Assembly: GCF_000686045.1 (NCBI RefSeq) | Contig: NZ_JMLV01000006.1 | Location: 124,001-188,000, forward strand | DNA: 64,000 nucleotides | Reading direction: 5' to 3' | Source of the DNA: Fodinicurvata fenggangensis DSM 21160 | Lineage (GTDB): Bacteria > Pseudomonadota > Alphaproteobacteria > Kiloniellales > DSM-21159 | Notes under the pieces: model-generated | Seen by the model: the letters and a program-made list of their open reading frames with translations, nothing else | Database searches by the model: none | Told to the model about the DNA's origin: nothing | Made by a program: the position numbers and the translations under genes | In this document: positions 48,197-57,545 of the stretch, one piece after another | How the letters are laid out: each line of letters starts with the position of its first letter | How positions within the stretch are numbered: the stretch's first letter is position 1

Positions 48197-49243
48197 ATGA
48201 TGCAATACCGTCCGCTCGGTCGTACCGGCCTGAACGTGAGCGCGCTCTGCCTGGGGACCATGACCTGGGGCGAGCAGAACAGTCCCGAGGAGGCCTTCGA
48301 ACAGATGGACTACGCCGTGGCCAACGGCGTCAACTTCTTCGACACGGCCGAGATGTATCCCATTGCAACGCGTGCGGAGACCTATGGCCGGACCGAGGAA
48401 ATCATCGGCGACTGGCTGGCCGCCCGCGGCGGACGCGACAAGCTGATCCTGGCCACCAAGGCCGTTGGACCGGGTGGGGACCGTTTTCCCTACATCCGCG
48501 ATGGACAGCCCCGTCTCAATCGCCGGCACATCCAGCAGGCCGTGGATGACAGCCTGAAGCGCCTGCAGACCGACTACATCGATCTCTATCAGCTGCACTG
48601 GCCGGAACGCACGACCGACCGTTTCGGCAAACTGGGCTTCCGTGAGGTGGCCGACGAGGAGACCGTGCCCATCGAGGAAACCCTGGCGGCCCTGGACGAA
48701 CAGGTGCGCGCCGGCAAGATTCGTCACATCGGCCTGTCCAACGAGACGGCCTGGGGCACCATGACCTTCCTGAAGCTGGCTGAATCCGGCAAGGGGCCGC
48801 GTGTCGCTTCCGTCCAGAATCCCTACAGCCTGCTCAATCGCAGCTTCGAGACCGGCCTGGCCGAGGTGGCGCTGCGCGAGGACTGCGGCCTATTGGCCTA
48901 CGCCCCCGTCGCCGCCGGCGTGCTGACCGGAAAGTACCAGGGCGGCCGCCGCCCCGAGGGCGCCCGCCTGACCCTATTCCCGCAGAACTCGCGCTACATG
49001 AACCCCCAGGCCGATGCCGCCGTTGCAAAGTACGTGGCGCTGGCGCGTGCCTGGGATCTCGACCCGGCGGTCATGGCCCATGCCTATGTCTTCAGCCGGG
49101 CCTTCGTGACCGCTTCCATTGTCGGGGCCACGCGGATGGAGCACCTGAAGCTGGCCTTCCAGGGCGAGCAGGCCACCCTGCCCGAGGAACTGCTGGAGAG
49201 CATCGAGCAGATCCACGCCGAGCACACCTATCCCTGTCCCTGA
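48197..49243 (+). CDS. tas: Aldo/keto reductase, Tas type
   Basis: The 348-residue NADPH-dependent oxidoreductase matches E. coli Tas in length and in long segments: GTMTWGEQNS, FFDTAEMYPIATRAET, DSLKRLQTDYIDLYQLHWP, NPYSLLNRSFETGLAEV and GATRMEHLK. The catalytic Asp, Tyr, Lys and His of the AKR fold are in DTAEMY, ATKAVG and LYQLHW. The physiological substrate is unknown. The frame is open upstream; ATG 48197 (MMQYRPLGRTG) is the family start. Confidence 0.9.
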   Translation: MMQYRPLGRTGLNVSALCLGTMTWGEQNSPEEAFEQMDYAVANGVNFFDTAEMYPIATRAETYGRTEEIIGDWLAARGGRDKLILATKAVGPGGDRFPYIRDGQPRLNRRHIQQAVDDSLKRLQTDYIDLYQLHWPERTTDRFGKLGFREVADEETVPIEETLAALDEQVRAGKIRHIGLSNETAWGTMTFLKLAESGKGPRVASVQNPYSLLNRSFETGLAEVALREDCGLLAYAPVAAGVLTGKYQGGRRPEGARLTLFPQNSRYMNPQADAAVAKYVALARAWDLDPAVMAHAYVFSRAFVTASIVGATRMEHLKLAFQGEQATLPEELLESIEQIHAEHTYPCP

Positions 49244-49364
49244 ATACCTCCTTCTCTGACCGGCTGTATTCCGGCCCCGCTCGTTTTGCAGAAAGACCCT
49301 TGCCAGCACGGCCCTGCTAAAGGCTATGCTGGCAGGGTCGCAAGCCGGTGCAGGAGGAAAGGTC

Positions 49365-49925
49365 ATGAGACTCTTTACAGCCCTCGCCTTGCCAGAGGAG
49401 GTCCGCGAGGAACTCTCCGCCATCTGCAGCGGCGTCCCGGGCGCCCGCTGGATTCCGCCGGAGAACATGCACCTGACCTTGCGTTTCATCGGCGAGGTGG
49501 ATAACGCCCTGGCCCGGGACATCGACGACATGCTGTTGGGGCTCAACGGCAAGGGATTCGAGTTGACCCTGTCCGGCGTTGATGTCTTTACCGACGGGCC
49601 GCGCATCACCTCCCTCTGGGCCGGAGTGGAAGCCAACGAAGCGCTCAACCGCCTGCAGGGCAAGGTGGAGCAGGCCGTCATCCGCGCCGGTCTTCCGCCT
49701 GAACGGCGAAAGTTCAAGCCGCACGTCACCCTGGCCCGCGGGCGAATCGAGAACGGACGCAAACTGCAGCAGTTCATGTCCCACAATGCGCTGCTGAAGA
49801 TAGGCCCCTTCCGAGTCGAGGACTTCGTGCTCTTCTCCAGTTTCCTCTCCCAGTCGGGACCGCTTTATACCGAAGAGGCCAGCTATCCCCTCGAACCGGT
49901 CTATGCCCAGATGCCAATGCGGTGA
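49365..49925 (+). CDS. thpR: RNA 2',3'-cyclic phosphodiesterase
   Basis: The 186-residue 2H phosphoesterase has both HxT motifs, HLTLRF and HVTLAR, and the start MRLFTALALPEEV. It opens 2',3'-cyclic phosphates of RNA and shows ligase activity in vitro. AGGAGG lies just before ATG 49365, so the upstream 13 codons in frame are not used. Confidence 0.93.
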   Translation: MRLFTALALPEEVREELSAICSGVPGARWIPPENMHLTLRFIGEVDNALARDIDDMLLGLNGKGFELTLSGVDVFTDGPRITSLWAGVEANEALNRLQGKVEQAVIRAGLPPERRKFKPHVTLARGRIENGRKLQQFMSHNALLKIGPFRVEDFVLFSSFLSQSGPLYTEEASYPLEPVYAQMPMR

Positions 49926-50015
49926 CAGAGTCTGGACAGGACGGCTGGACCTTGACCTGCAAGCGCCGGCACGCCAAGTCTTGCGTTCACCAACGACCCT
50001 CAGAAGGCAGGCTAC

Positions 50016-50420
50016 ATGCTCGATCATCACAGTGCTCTCATCTATTCCATGGTCCTGGCGTCCGCAGCGGACCAGGAGATGAACGACCAGGAAGTCGAGA
50101 TGATGAGCGAAATCATCAAGTTTTTGCCGGCCTTCCGGGATTACGATCTCAACCAGCTCTCCAGTACGGCGCGGGCCTGTGCCGAGATGCTGCGGGACGA
50201 GGAGGGGTTGGAGCTCGCCGTCGAGAAGATTCGCCAGTCCCTGCCGCAGCCCCTTTGTGAAACCGCCTACGCCCTGGCCTGCGATGTTGTCGCTGCAGAC
50301 GGCACGGCCACCCAGGAAGAATTGCGCCTGCTTGAACTGCTGCGCCACCGCCTGGAAGTCCCGCGCCTGGAGGCGGCCGCCATCGAGCGCGGTGCAGCAG
50401 CCCGGTTTCGACAGGCCTGA
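50016..50420 (+). CDS. TerB-like protein
   Basis: The 134-residue helical acidic protein belongs to the TerB/DjlA-like group: MVLASAADQEMNDQEVEMM and ACDVVAADGTATQEELRLLELL are the two paired metal-binding-like helices with conserved Asp and Glu. The name comes from tellurite resistance, but single genes like this have no proven role. A clear terminator follows. No other ter genes are nearby. Confidence 0.8.
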   Translation: MLDHHSALIYSMVLASAADQEMNDQEVEMMSEIIKFLPAFRDYDLNQLSSTARACAEMLRDEEGLELAVEKIRQSLPQPLCETAYALACDVVAADGTATQEELRLLELLRHRLEVPRLEAAAIERGAAARFRQA

Positions 50421-50462
50421 AATTGGCAGCAGTCACACTCGATGGCTGCCAATTATTTGTTA
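50421..50462 (+). terminator. Terminator after the TerB-like gene
   Basis: AATTGGCAGC (50421-50430) pairs perfectly with GCTGCCAATT (50445-50454) around 14 nt, followed by ATTTGTTA. It begins right after the stop codon. Confidence 0.75.
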
Positions 50463-50545
50463 TAATTCACTTTTTTGTTGCGCGCAGTGAAGTTTGTCGC
50501 TCAGAATCTTCCTCGGTTCCAAGTTGAACGGAGGTCTTATGAGCC

Positions 50546-50809
50546 ATGAACGCAGTCGCTCTTCAACTTCGTGACTACCGCCTGACGACGGCGGAAATTC
50601 TCTATCACATGCCGGATCATCCCGGCCTGTTGCAGACCTTTGTCTGGCAGGAATATGACCTGGCACCAAAATTTCCGGAACTCCGCCGCTTCCTGGATTT
50701 CTGGAGCCGGAACCTGGACGGCAAGCTTCATTCCGTGAAGGTCGCCAACCAGAAAATCATATCCGCAAGCGACTGGATGACCCACGACTGCGAACTCACG
50801 CTTCACTGA
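50546..50809 (+). CDS. usg: Usg family protein
   Basis: The 87-residue protein shows the Usg signature LTTAEILYHMPDHPGLLQTF, VWQEYDLAPKFPELRRFLDF and GKLHSVKVA. It is found almost only in alphaproteobacteria, named from its place near trp genes; its function is unknown. It is not linked to trp genes here. GGAGGT precedes the ATG by about 9 bases. Confidence 0.92.
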   Translation: MNAVALQLRDYRLTTAEILYHMPDHPGLLQTFVWQEYDLAPKFPELRRFLDFWSRNLDGKLHSVKVANQKIISASDWMTHDCELTLH

Positions 50810-50915
50810 GACCCGCCCACCTGGGCGCGGCGGCAAAGCGTCGCGCCCCGCTGGCTTGGCGCACGGCTGGTCACAGCCTATTGTCTGCTGAACCGCAGGC
50901 AGCACAGGAATAGGC

Positions 50916-52001
50916 ATGGCCACCCAGCTTTCATACGGCAGCACTCGAAACAAAGGCGCCGCACTCACGGACCCTGGCCGGCCGCGCGCGGTAATCGCCT
51001 GGCTGCTGGCCTGTGCCTTCATGGTCTTTGCCATGGCGGTGATCGGTGCCATCACGCGGCTGACGGAGTCCGGCCTCTCGATCATGGAATGGGCGCCTCT
51101 GAGCGGAACCCTGCCGCCTTTGTCCGATGCCGAGTGGCAGCGCCTCTTCGCACTCTACAAGACGATCCCCCAGTATCAGCAGATCAACGCCGGCATGTCG
51201 CTGGCCGAATTCAAGACCATCTTCTGGTGGGAATACATCCATCGTCTCTGGGGCCGCAGCATCGGCCTGGTCTTTGCCCTGCCCCTGGCCTGGTTCTGGT
51301 GGCGGGGCCGCTTGCCGGCCTGGCTGAAACCCCACCTGTTGACCCTTCTGGGGCTGGGTGCGCTGCAGGGCGTGATGGGCTGGTACATGGTCGCCAGCGG
51401 TTTCGCCGACCGGGTCTCGGTCAGCCAGTATCGCCTGACCCTGCATCTGGGCCTGGCCATCTTCATCTATGGCTACATGCTCTGGCTGATCTTTCGCCTG
51501 GCATGGCCGGACGCTGGCGAGGAGAGTGCGGAGGGCCCACTGCACCGGCTTCGGCGCGGCCTGCTGGGCCTGCTCCTGTTGCTGTCCGTCACGCTGGTCT
51601 CGGGCGCCTTTGTCGCCGGTCTGAACGCCGGACTGACCTACAACAGCTTTCCCCTGATGGATGGCCGCCTGGTTCCCTCGGGCTATGGACAGCTCTCCCC
51701 CTGGATCCTGAACTCCTTCGAGAACATCGCCGCCGTTCAGTTCAATCACCGCCTGCTGGCCAGCCTGACACTGCTGGCCACACTGGGAATCTATTTCTGG
51801 GCCCTGCGCCTTCCGCTCACCGCAGCCGGCCAGTGGGCGCTCTCCCTGGTCGCGCTAGCGGCAGTGGGGCAATTCACCCTGGGAGTCGTGACCCTGCTCG
51901 CCGTAGTGCCGGTCAGCCTGGGCGCGGCCCACCAGGCCGGCGCGCTGTTGCTGCTGACGGCTGTGCTGCACGCGCTCTATCGCCTGCGGCCCAAAGCATG
52001 A
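50916..52001 (+). CDS. ctaA: Heme A synthase
   Basis: The 361-residue protein has eight membrane helices and the COX15/CtaA landmarks GAITRLTESGLSIMEWAP, FWWEYIHRLWGRSIG, LTLHLGLA, NSFPLMDG, FNHRLLA and GAAHQAGALLLL, which include the heme-ligand His residues. It converts heme O to heme A for cytochrome aa3 oxidase. In many genomes it is separate from the cox operon, as here. Confidence 0.95.
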   Translation: MATQLSYGSTRNKGAALTDPGRPRAVIAWLLACAFMVFAMAVIGAITRLTESGLSIMEWAPLSGTLPPLSDAEWQRLFALYKTIPQYQQINAGMSLAEFKTIFWWEYIHRLWGRSIGLVFALPLAWFWWRGRLPAWLKPHLLTLLGLGALQGVMGWYMVASGFADRVSVSQYRLTLHLGLAIFIYGYMLWLIFRLAWPDAGEESAEGPLHRLRRGLLGLLLLLSVTLVSGAFVAGLNAGLTYNSFPLMDGRLVPSGYGQLSPWILNSFENIAAVQFNHRLLASLTLLATLGIYFWALRLPLTAAGQWALSLVALAAVGQFTLGVVTLLAVVPVSLGAAHQAGALLLLTAVLHALYRLRPKA

Positions 52002-52087
52002 AACAGCGCCACAGCGGACTTTTACAGCCCCCTTCGCTCGGCTAGGCTGCGCATCCATACAACAGAGAACAGATGAGAGGACCCATC

Positions 52088-52714
52088 ATGATTCTGGCCG
52101 GACGCAACCTGTCCCCCTTCACGCGCCGCTGTGCCATCTCGTTGATCCATGCCGGCATGTCCTATGAAATGGATGAGTTGAACGCCGCGCAGGAGAAGGA
52201 AAAGGTCCAGCAGTACAACAAACTCGGCCGCGTGCCGGCGCTGAAGCTGGACGACGGCACCTGCCTGGTGGACAGTTGGGCCATCCTGGACTGGATCGAC
52301 CAGACGGCCGGCCCGGACAAGGCCCTGGTTCCAGCCAGCAGCGACGCCCGGCGCGATGTCCTGCGCCTGACCGCCTATGCCATGGGCACCATGGAAAAGG
52401 CCGTGGCCTATTTCTATGAAACCGGGCTGCGCCCCGAGGACAAGCGCTGGAAAGACTGGGGCGACCGCCTCGGCTCTCAGGTCGTCGACGGCTTCACCTT
52501 TCTGGAGGAAGCACTCGGCGACAGCGAATGGCTTCACGGCAATCGCATGACCCAGGCGGACATCACCACCGTCTGCGCCTATGACTTTGCCACGGTACGC
52601 GCAGCCGACCTGCTGGACGGCGGCAAACGCTTCCCGAAGCTGGCCGCCTTCACCGATCGCTGCAACAAGCTGGAGCCCTTCGCGAAGACCAACCTGGACC
52701 CCTATCGCGGCTGA
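52088..52714 (+). CDS. Glutathione S-transferase family protein
   Basis: The 208-residue protein has a thioredoxin-like N-terminal domain (LAGRNLSPFTRRCAISLIHAG, GRVPALKLDDGTCLVDSWAIL) and a helical C-terminal domain (MTQADITTVCAYDF). SPFTRR replaces the usual Ser/Cys active-site motif with SPFTR, in which Ser or Thr may be catalytic. The start at 52088 has GAGAGGA upstream. The substrate is unknown. Confidence 0.88.
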   Translation: MILAGRNLSPFTRRCAISLIHAGMSYEMDELNAAQEKEKVQQYNKLGRVPALKLDDGTCLVDSWAILDWIDQTAGPDKALVPASSDARRDVLRLTAYAMGTMEKAVAYFYETGLRPEDKRWKDWGDRLGSQVVDGFTFLEEALGDSEWLHGNRMTQADITTVCAYDFATVRAADLLDGGKRFPKLAAFTDRCNKLEPFAKTNLDPYRG

Positions 52715-52849
52715 TCCCGCCTTTCAGCCAAGGTCAGGTTTCCAGAGTCAGACTGCATTCGTGACCTACAGACATGGCAGGACCATGGTGCTTCCAAGCC
52801 TTGCCGTGTCTGGGGGCCCTCAGCTTCACCACTGACATGCAACTGCCCG

Positions 52850-53893
52850 TCAACCTGAGCTGTTCGTCACCTGAAGCAGGATCGCTCCAGCATAGATAAC
52901 AAGTAGCGCTAGGCTCTCCACACCGATGCGCCCAGGCCCAGTGCGTTGTCGCAGGATCAGCCCGCCCAGGAGAACTCCCGTCATCAGGAGGGCGGTGACG
53001 GTCCAGAAATGGTCCGCCATCCCCGTTGCGTGGTAGAGTGAGCCTTCGCGGTAGGAAACATCCGCGGCCGTCAGGAAGAGCGTGTCGAAGATGTTTCCGC
53101 CAATGATCCCGCCGACGGCCAGTTGCAAGGCCCCGCGCCGCACCGCCGCTATGGTCGTGACCAGTTCGGGCAGCGAGGTCACCACCGCCGTCGCCAGCGC
53201 CCCCACCAGCGATTCCGAAAGCGCCAGGCGGGCCGCGATCTCGGCTGCGGTCTTGGAGATCACCCAGCCGCCCAGGCCCATCAGGATCATCAGCATGGCG
53301 AAGCTGGCAAACAGGCGCAGATTGCTTTTCCGGCGCGTGGCGGGGTCCTCGCGCTCGGGCGTGTCCTCGCGGGTTTGCCGCGTCGAGACCGGCTTCCACA
53401 TGGGTGTCTCTTTCAGCGCACGCGTGGCAAACAGCGCGCTCACATAGACAACCGGGATCAGCAGGGAGACGGGATGCACCGCTAAGAGAGTGAATTCCTT
53501 CAGGCTGATTGCTAGCAGAGGCAAGGTCAGAAGTACGATCAGCACCACGGCCTGGAAGATGTTGGCGATCTCGGCCGCGGCATGTTCCAGGTTGGCCTTG
53601 CGATAGGTCAGGTCCGCAATGGCCAGGAAGGCTGTCTGGGCCGCAATTCCACCGATACTGTTGGAGTACGCCAGCGAAGCGTGGCCATCCAGCGCGGCCG
53701 TGATCGACACGATCGTCCCGCTGAACGACGTGGCCGCACCCAGCAGGACGGCGCCCGAGATGGCTTCGCCCAAACCCGTCCTGTCGGCCAGAACGTCCGC
53801 CAGTGCAGTGATGCGCAGGCCGCTGAACAGGACCAGCAGCGCGGCGAGCGCGAAACCCGCCAGCAACCCCAGCATCGACCATTGCTCAAGCAT
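52850..53893 (-). CDS. CaCA-family cation exchanger
   Basis: The 347-residue protein has about ten membrane helices in two inverted halves, each with an alpha-repeat: GAATSFSGTIVSITAALDG in the first half and AVVTSLPELVTTIAAVRRG in the second. Only the second has the usual acidic TSLPE; the first reads ATSFSG and lacks the Glu. This asymmetry suggests altered ion specificity among Na+/Ca2+ exchanger-like proteins. It has a charged cytoplasmic loop in the middle (about residues 168-190). Confidence 0.82.
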   Translation of the reverse strand: MLEQWSMLGLLAGFALAALLVLFSGLRITALADVLADRTGLGEAISGAVLLGAATSFSGTIVSITAALDGHASLAYSNSIGGIAAQTAFLAIADLTYRKANLEHAAAEIANIFQAVVLIVLLTLPLLAISLKEFTLLAVHPVSLLIPVVYVSALFATRALKETPMWKPVSTRQTREDTPEREDPATRRKSNLRLFASFAMLMILMGLGGWVISKTAAEIAARLALSESLVGALATAVVTSLPELVTTIAAVRRGALQLAVGGIIGGNIFDTLFLTAADVSYREGSLYHATGMADHFWTVTALLMTGVLLGGLILRQRTGPGRIGVESLALLVIYAGAILLQVTNSSG

Positions 53894-54045
53894 GCTCCCT
53901 GTCCTTTCCTATCCTGACGGCCCTCCACGCGGGCACAGGCAAGATGAGTCGGTGCCTGCTGTACCTGCAATGGAACCTGTCCGCGAGATCAAGGTCCTGT
54001 CCTGCCCACCTGGCCCGCCGCACCCGACGATGCCCACCAAACTCG

Positions 54046-54669
54046 CTATGAACGCGCCCCCAGCCAGCGGCGCAGCAGATACCAGGCCAGCAGCACCAGA
54101 ACCGCCAGGCCCAGGAGCACAACCACCACCTCCCAGCGCTCCGGCTGGGTCCGGGCCCAGACCACGCCTTTGGCCGCCAGATAGCCCGGCGCCAGGAGGA
54201 CGGGAACCCAGACAATGGCCGACACCACATTGGCCAACTGGAAACGCAGCTGTGGCATGCGAAGCGTGCCGGCCATCAGCGGCACACTGGCCCGCAGCGG
54301 TCCGATGAAACGGCCCAGGAAGATCGAGGCTATACCATATCGGCGGAAGAACAGGCGGCCCCGGGCCAGCATGCGCCGGTTACGCCTGAACAGCGGCACC
54401 CGCAGCAGGCGCAGGCCCAGCCAGCGCCCTAGCCAATAGGAGACACTGTCGCCCAGAATGGCGCCGGGAATGCTGCTCAGCAGCACGGGCCAGGGATCCA
54501 TGGCCCCGGCGCCGATCAGGCCACCACAGGCCATGATCAGGGCCGTGAATGGCAGCAAAACACCAACCACGGCCAGGGATTCGCCAAAGGCCATCACGAA
54601 CAGGATGGGAGCAATCCACGGTCCGTTCGCCTGCACAAAGACCAGAAGATCGTTGAGCCAACTGTCCAT
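54046..54669 (-). CDS. DedA-family membrane protein
   Basis: The 207-residue protein has five or six membrane segments and the SNARE-associated/DedA landmarks FGESLAVVGVLLPFTALIM, GAILGDSVSYWLGRWLG and FLGRFIGPLRASVPLMAG. DedA proteins act as lipid (undecaprenyl phosphate or phosphatidylethanolamine) flippases. It overlaps no gene, but the UDG gene lies 12 bp upstream on the same strand, so UDG, sirtuin and DedA may share a transcript. Confidence 0.92.
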   Translation of the reverse strand: MDSWLNDLLVFVQANGPWIAPILFVMAFGESLAVVGVLLPFTALIMACGGLIGAGAMDPWPVLLSSIPGAILGDSVSYWLGRWLGLRLLRVPLFRRNRRMLARGRLFFRRYGIASIFLGRFIGPLRASVPLMAGTLRMPQLRFQLANVVSAIVWVPVLLAPGYLAAKGVVWARTQPERWEVVVVLLGLAVLVLLAWYLLRRWLGARS

Positions 54670-54681
54670 CTGGCCCGGCCT

Positions 54682-55281
54682 CTATGCCGGTGCCAGCAGA
54701 TGCCGGACCCGAGCCCGCAGATCCGGCAACAGCACTTCCGCAAACCAGGAATTGCGCCTCAGCCAGGCTGTGTTTCGCCAACTGGGGTGCGGCAGCGGAA
54801 GAAAGTCAGGCAGGTAGCTGCGCCAGTTCCAGACCGTGTCGGTCAAGCTGCGCGCACGCCGCTCGCCCAGATACCAGCCCTGTGCGTAACTGCCGACCAG
54901 CAGGGTCAATTCCACCGAGGCCATCAATGGACGCAGTACGGGATGCCATGTGGGCGCACAGATCTTCATGGGCGGTCGGTCGCCGCCACGCGGATCGCGC
55001 CCGGGATAACACAGCCCCATGGGCATGATGGCGATGCGTTCGGCGTCATAGAAGGTCTCGCGGTCCACCTGCAACCAGTCGCGCAGGCGCTCGCCCGAAG
55101 CATCGTTGAACGGCAGGCCGCTTTCATGAACTTTCGTCCCCGGTGCCTGCCCCACGATCAGCAATCGCGCTGTCGTGCTGGCCTGAATCACGGGCCGAGG
55201 CCCCAGGGGAAGCTGATCGGCACAGAGCCGGCAAGCCCGCGCCTGGTCCAGCGCTTCCTCCAGGCGGTCAGGCTGCATCAT
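54682..55281 (-). CDS. Uracil-DNA glycosylase, Fe-S family
   Basis: The 199-residue protein has GQAPGTKVHESGLPFNDASG (motif 1, water-activating loop) and PHPSWRN (motif 2 with His). Four Cys at 17, 20, 91 and 108 (spacing x2, x70, x16) fit the 4Fe-4S cluster of family 4/5-type enzymes. It should remove uracil or related bases from DNA, but members of this YdeJ-like branch are poorly studied. It is coupled to the sirtuin gene by a 4-bp overlap. Confidence 0.85.
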   Translation of the reverse strand: MMQPDRLEEALDQARACRLCADQLPLGPRPVIQASTTARLLIVGQAPGTKVHESGLPFNDASGERLRDWLQVDRETFYDAERIAIMPMGLCYPGRDPRGGDRPPMKICAPTWHPVLRPLMASVELTLLVGSYAQGWYLGERRARSLTDTVWNWRSYLPDFLPLPHPSWRNTAWLRRNSWFAEVLLPDLRARVRHLLAPA

Positions 55282-56009
55282 CGTCGCGCCGCGCCCTTCA
55301 GCAGGCTGCGTACATAAGCCGGCACGACCTCCGAGGCCGGCCCGTGATGATGCTCATGGAACAGGTCCCGGCCCTCGCTGGGCTCCAGGTTCAGCTCCAC
55401 GGTATGCCCGCGTCCGGCCATGCGCACCTCCTGCACGAAGCCGGCGGCCGGATAGACGGAGCCCGACGTACCAATGGAAAGAAACAGATCACAGCTCTCC
55501 AGCTCAGTTGCGATGCGCTCCATCTCGAAGGGCATTTCGCCGAACCAGACCACATGGGGCCGCAGGCCACCGCTTTGACCACAGGCAGGACAGCGGCTGG
55601 AGACCTGCAGGTCATCCCGCCACGCATGCACTGCAGAGCACGCCTCGCAACGTGCCTTGAAAAGCTCGCCATGCATGTGGATCAGGTTGTGGCTGCCAGC
55701 CCGTTCGTGAAGATCGTCGATGTTCTGCGTCACCAGCAGCACGTCTCCAGGCCAGTCGCGCTCCAGTTCCGCCAGCGCAAGATGGGCCGGATTCGGCTTT
55801 ATTGCGACATCGCACAGCCCGGCGCGCCGGTCGTTGTAGAAGGCCTGGACGCCTTCCGGGTCGCGAGCAAAGGCTTCGGGCGTCGCCACGTCCTCGATCC
55901 GCACCTGGGCCCAGATGCCATCGGCATCGCGGAAGGTGTTCAGTCCGGATTCCCGGGACACGCCCGCGCCGGTCAGGATGACGATTTTTCCTTCGGGGTG
56001 CAGCTTCAT
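55278..56009 (-). CDS. cobB: NAD-dependent protein deacylase (CobB-type sirtuin)
   Basis: The 243-residue sirtuin has GAGVSRESGLNTFRD (NAD binding), TQNIDDLHERAG, catalytic His in LIHMHGEL, a zinc site with CEAC and CPAC, and YNDRR, which carries the Tyr/Arg pair of desuccinylating sirtuins. It removes acyl groups from lysines of metabolic enzymes. The start is the first ATG. It is divergent from the phosphatase gene and coupled to the UDG gene. Confidence 0.93.
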   Translation of the reverse strand: MKLHPEGKIVILTGAGVSRESGLNTFRDADGIWAQVRIEDVATPEAFARDPEGVQAFYNDRRAGLCDVAIKPNPAHLALAELERDWPGDVLLVTQNIDDLHERAGSHNLIHMHGELFKARCEACSAVHAWRDDLQVSSRCPACGQSGGLRPHVVWFGEMPFEMERIATELESCDLFLSIGTSGSVYPAAGFVQEVRMAGRGHTVELNLEPSEGRDLFHEHHHGPASEVVPAYVRSLLKGAARR

Positions 56010-56084
56010 GATGATAGGGACTATAGCCGAAGCAAAGCGGCCACCACACCCCCTGGATGATCCCAGCCGAAGGAAAGGTCAATC

Positions 56085-56561
56085 ATGCGCATTCTCTTCG
56101 TGTGCACAGGCAACATCTGTCGGTCGCCCACGGCCGAGGGTGTCCTGAAACGAAAGCTCCGGGAAGGCGGACTCGATCACCTGCGGGTCGATTCGGCCGG
56201 CACCCATGGCTATCATATAGGCGAGAGCCCGGACCCCAGAGCATGCGAGAAGGCCGCCCAGCGTGGCTACGACCTGAACGACCAGTCCGCCCGCCGCATC
56301 GCCATGGAGGATTTCGAGCGCTTCGACTGGATCATTGCCATGGACCGCGGGCACCTCAAGCAATTGCAGCGCCTCTGCCCGCCCGAAGCCACGGCCGAAA
56401 TCCATCTGTTCCGCGATTTCCTGGGCGCACCGCATGCTGGCCAGGACGTGCCGGATCCCTATTACGGGGCCCTGGGGGGCTTCGACGAAGTCCTGGACCT
56501 GGTCGAAGCCGGCTGCGATGCCATCCTGGAACGGCTGGAGACAACCCCTCCCGAGCGATAG
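56085..56561 (+). CDS. Low-molecular-weight protein tyrosine phosphatase
   Basis: The 158-residue enzyme has the P-loop CTGNICRSP (catalytic Cys7 and Arg13) at the N-terminus and the general acid Asp in VPDPYYGALGGF. It removes phosphate from tyrosine (or arginine) residues. GAAAGG precedes the ATG. No kinase or exopolysaccharide gene is adjacent, so the target is open. Confidence 0.92.
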   Translation: MRILFVCTGNICRSPTAEGVLKRKLREGGLDHLRVDSAGTHGYHIGESPDPRACEKAAQRGYDLNDQSARRIAMEDFERFDWIIAMDRGHLKQLQRLCPPEATAEIHLFRDFLGAPHAGQDVPDPYYGALGGFDEVLDLVEAGCDAILERLETTPPER

Positions 56562-56689
56562 GACCCTATGACCTGTCGATAAGGCCACAGCCTTGGGTTC
56601 CCAACAGAGCCAAGAGGAACAGGGCAGAGGAACAGGCTCACCAGATAGACAAGGCTACCTGCCAGCAGGATCAAGGCGCAGTCCCGAAT

Positions 56690-57523
56690 TCATCGCGGCA
56701 TGCTCCAGGCGCCGTCGGCCGCCGCCGTGCGGACGTATTCGGCAAAATCGCGTGGCGGGCGGCCAAGCGCCTCCTCCACGCCGCGGGTCAATCCGCTGTT
56801 CCGGCCGTCGAGGGTTTCGGTGAAAAGCTGTTCCAGGAGCGCGATCATCTCGGCGGGGACGGCCATCTCCTCCAGTCCTGCCCGGAACGCCTGGAGCGAG
56901 AGCTGCGTATAGCGGATGGGACGCCCGAGCTCCCGGGAAATCCCCTCCACGGCTTCGGCGAAAGTCAGGGCGCGTGGGCCGGTGAGTTCGTAGAGCCGGT
57001 TTGCATGGCCCTCGTCCGTCAGGGCGGCAACAGCCACCTCGGCAATTTCATTGGCATCCACGAAGGGCTCGCGCACCTCCCCGGCCGGCAACGCGACCTC
57101 TCCGGCGACGATGCTTTCGCGCAGGAAACTCTCGCTGAAATTCTGGTTGAACCAGCTCGCCCGCACGATGGTCCAGGCGACCCCACAGCCCTTCAGGGCC
57201 TCTTCGGCGCGTTCCGCCCCTGGCTCTCCACGCCCCGAAAGCAGCACGATTCGCTCGAGCCCCTTCTCCTGCGCAAGCCGGCCCAGCTCGGCAATGGCTT
57301 CGGCCGCGCCGGGCACCGCGAGGTCCGACTGGAAGGTGACATAGGCGGCCGAGGCACCCTCCAGGGCCTCCGCCCAGCCCTCGGGCCAATCCCAGTCAAA
57401 GGCAGGAATCGTCGAGCGCGAGAGGGGGCGCGTCGTGCATCCCTTCACCTTGAGCAGGACATCCACCCGGCGGCCGGTCTTGCCGCGGCCGCCGACAATC
57501 GCGATCGGTGAGTTCGAGGTCAT
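56690..57523 (-). CDS. NmrA-like NAD(P)H-binding oxidoreductase
   Basis: The 277-residue Rossmann protein begins MTSNSPIAIVGGRGKTGRRV with the GxxGxxG-type loop and continues with IVLLSGRGEPGAE and VRASWFNQNFSESF, typical of NmrA/QOR2-like atypical SDRs that sense NADP or reduce quinones. ATG 57523 has GGAAAGG upstream; the frame is open 96 codons further but runs into the divergent regulator. The twin operator just upstream suggests control by the neighbouring TetR protein. Confidence 0.85.
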   Translation of the reverse strand: MTSNSPIAIVGGRGKTGRRVDVLLKVKGCTTRPLSRSTIPAFDWDWPEGWAEALEGASAAYVTFQSDLAVPGAAEAIAELGRLAQEKGLERIVLLSGRGEPGAERAEEALKGCGVAWTIVRASWFNQNFSESFLRESIVAGEVALPAGEVREPFVDANEIAEVAVAALTDEGHANRLYELTGPRALTFAEAVEGISRELGRPIRYTQLSLQAFRAGLEEMAVPAEMIALLEQLFTETLDGRNSGLTRGVEEALGRPPRDFAEYVRTAAADGAWSMPR

Positions 57524-57545
57524 CGGCTGTGCCTTTCCTTGTTCA

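Noticed and set aside
50016-50420. Tellurite-resistance determinant
   Set aside because: Only a single TerB-like gene is present, without terA, terC, terD or terZ; the family name does not prove the trait.
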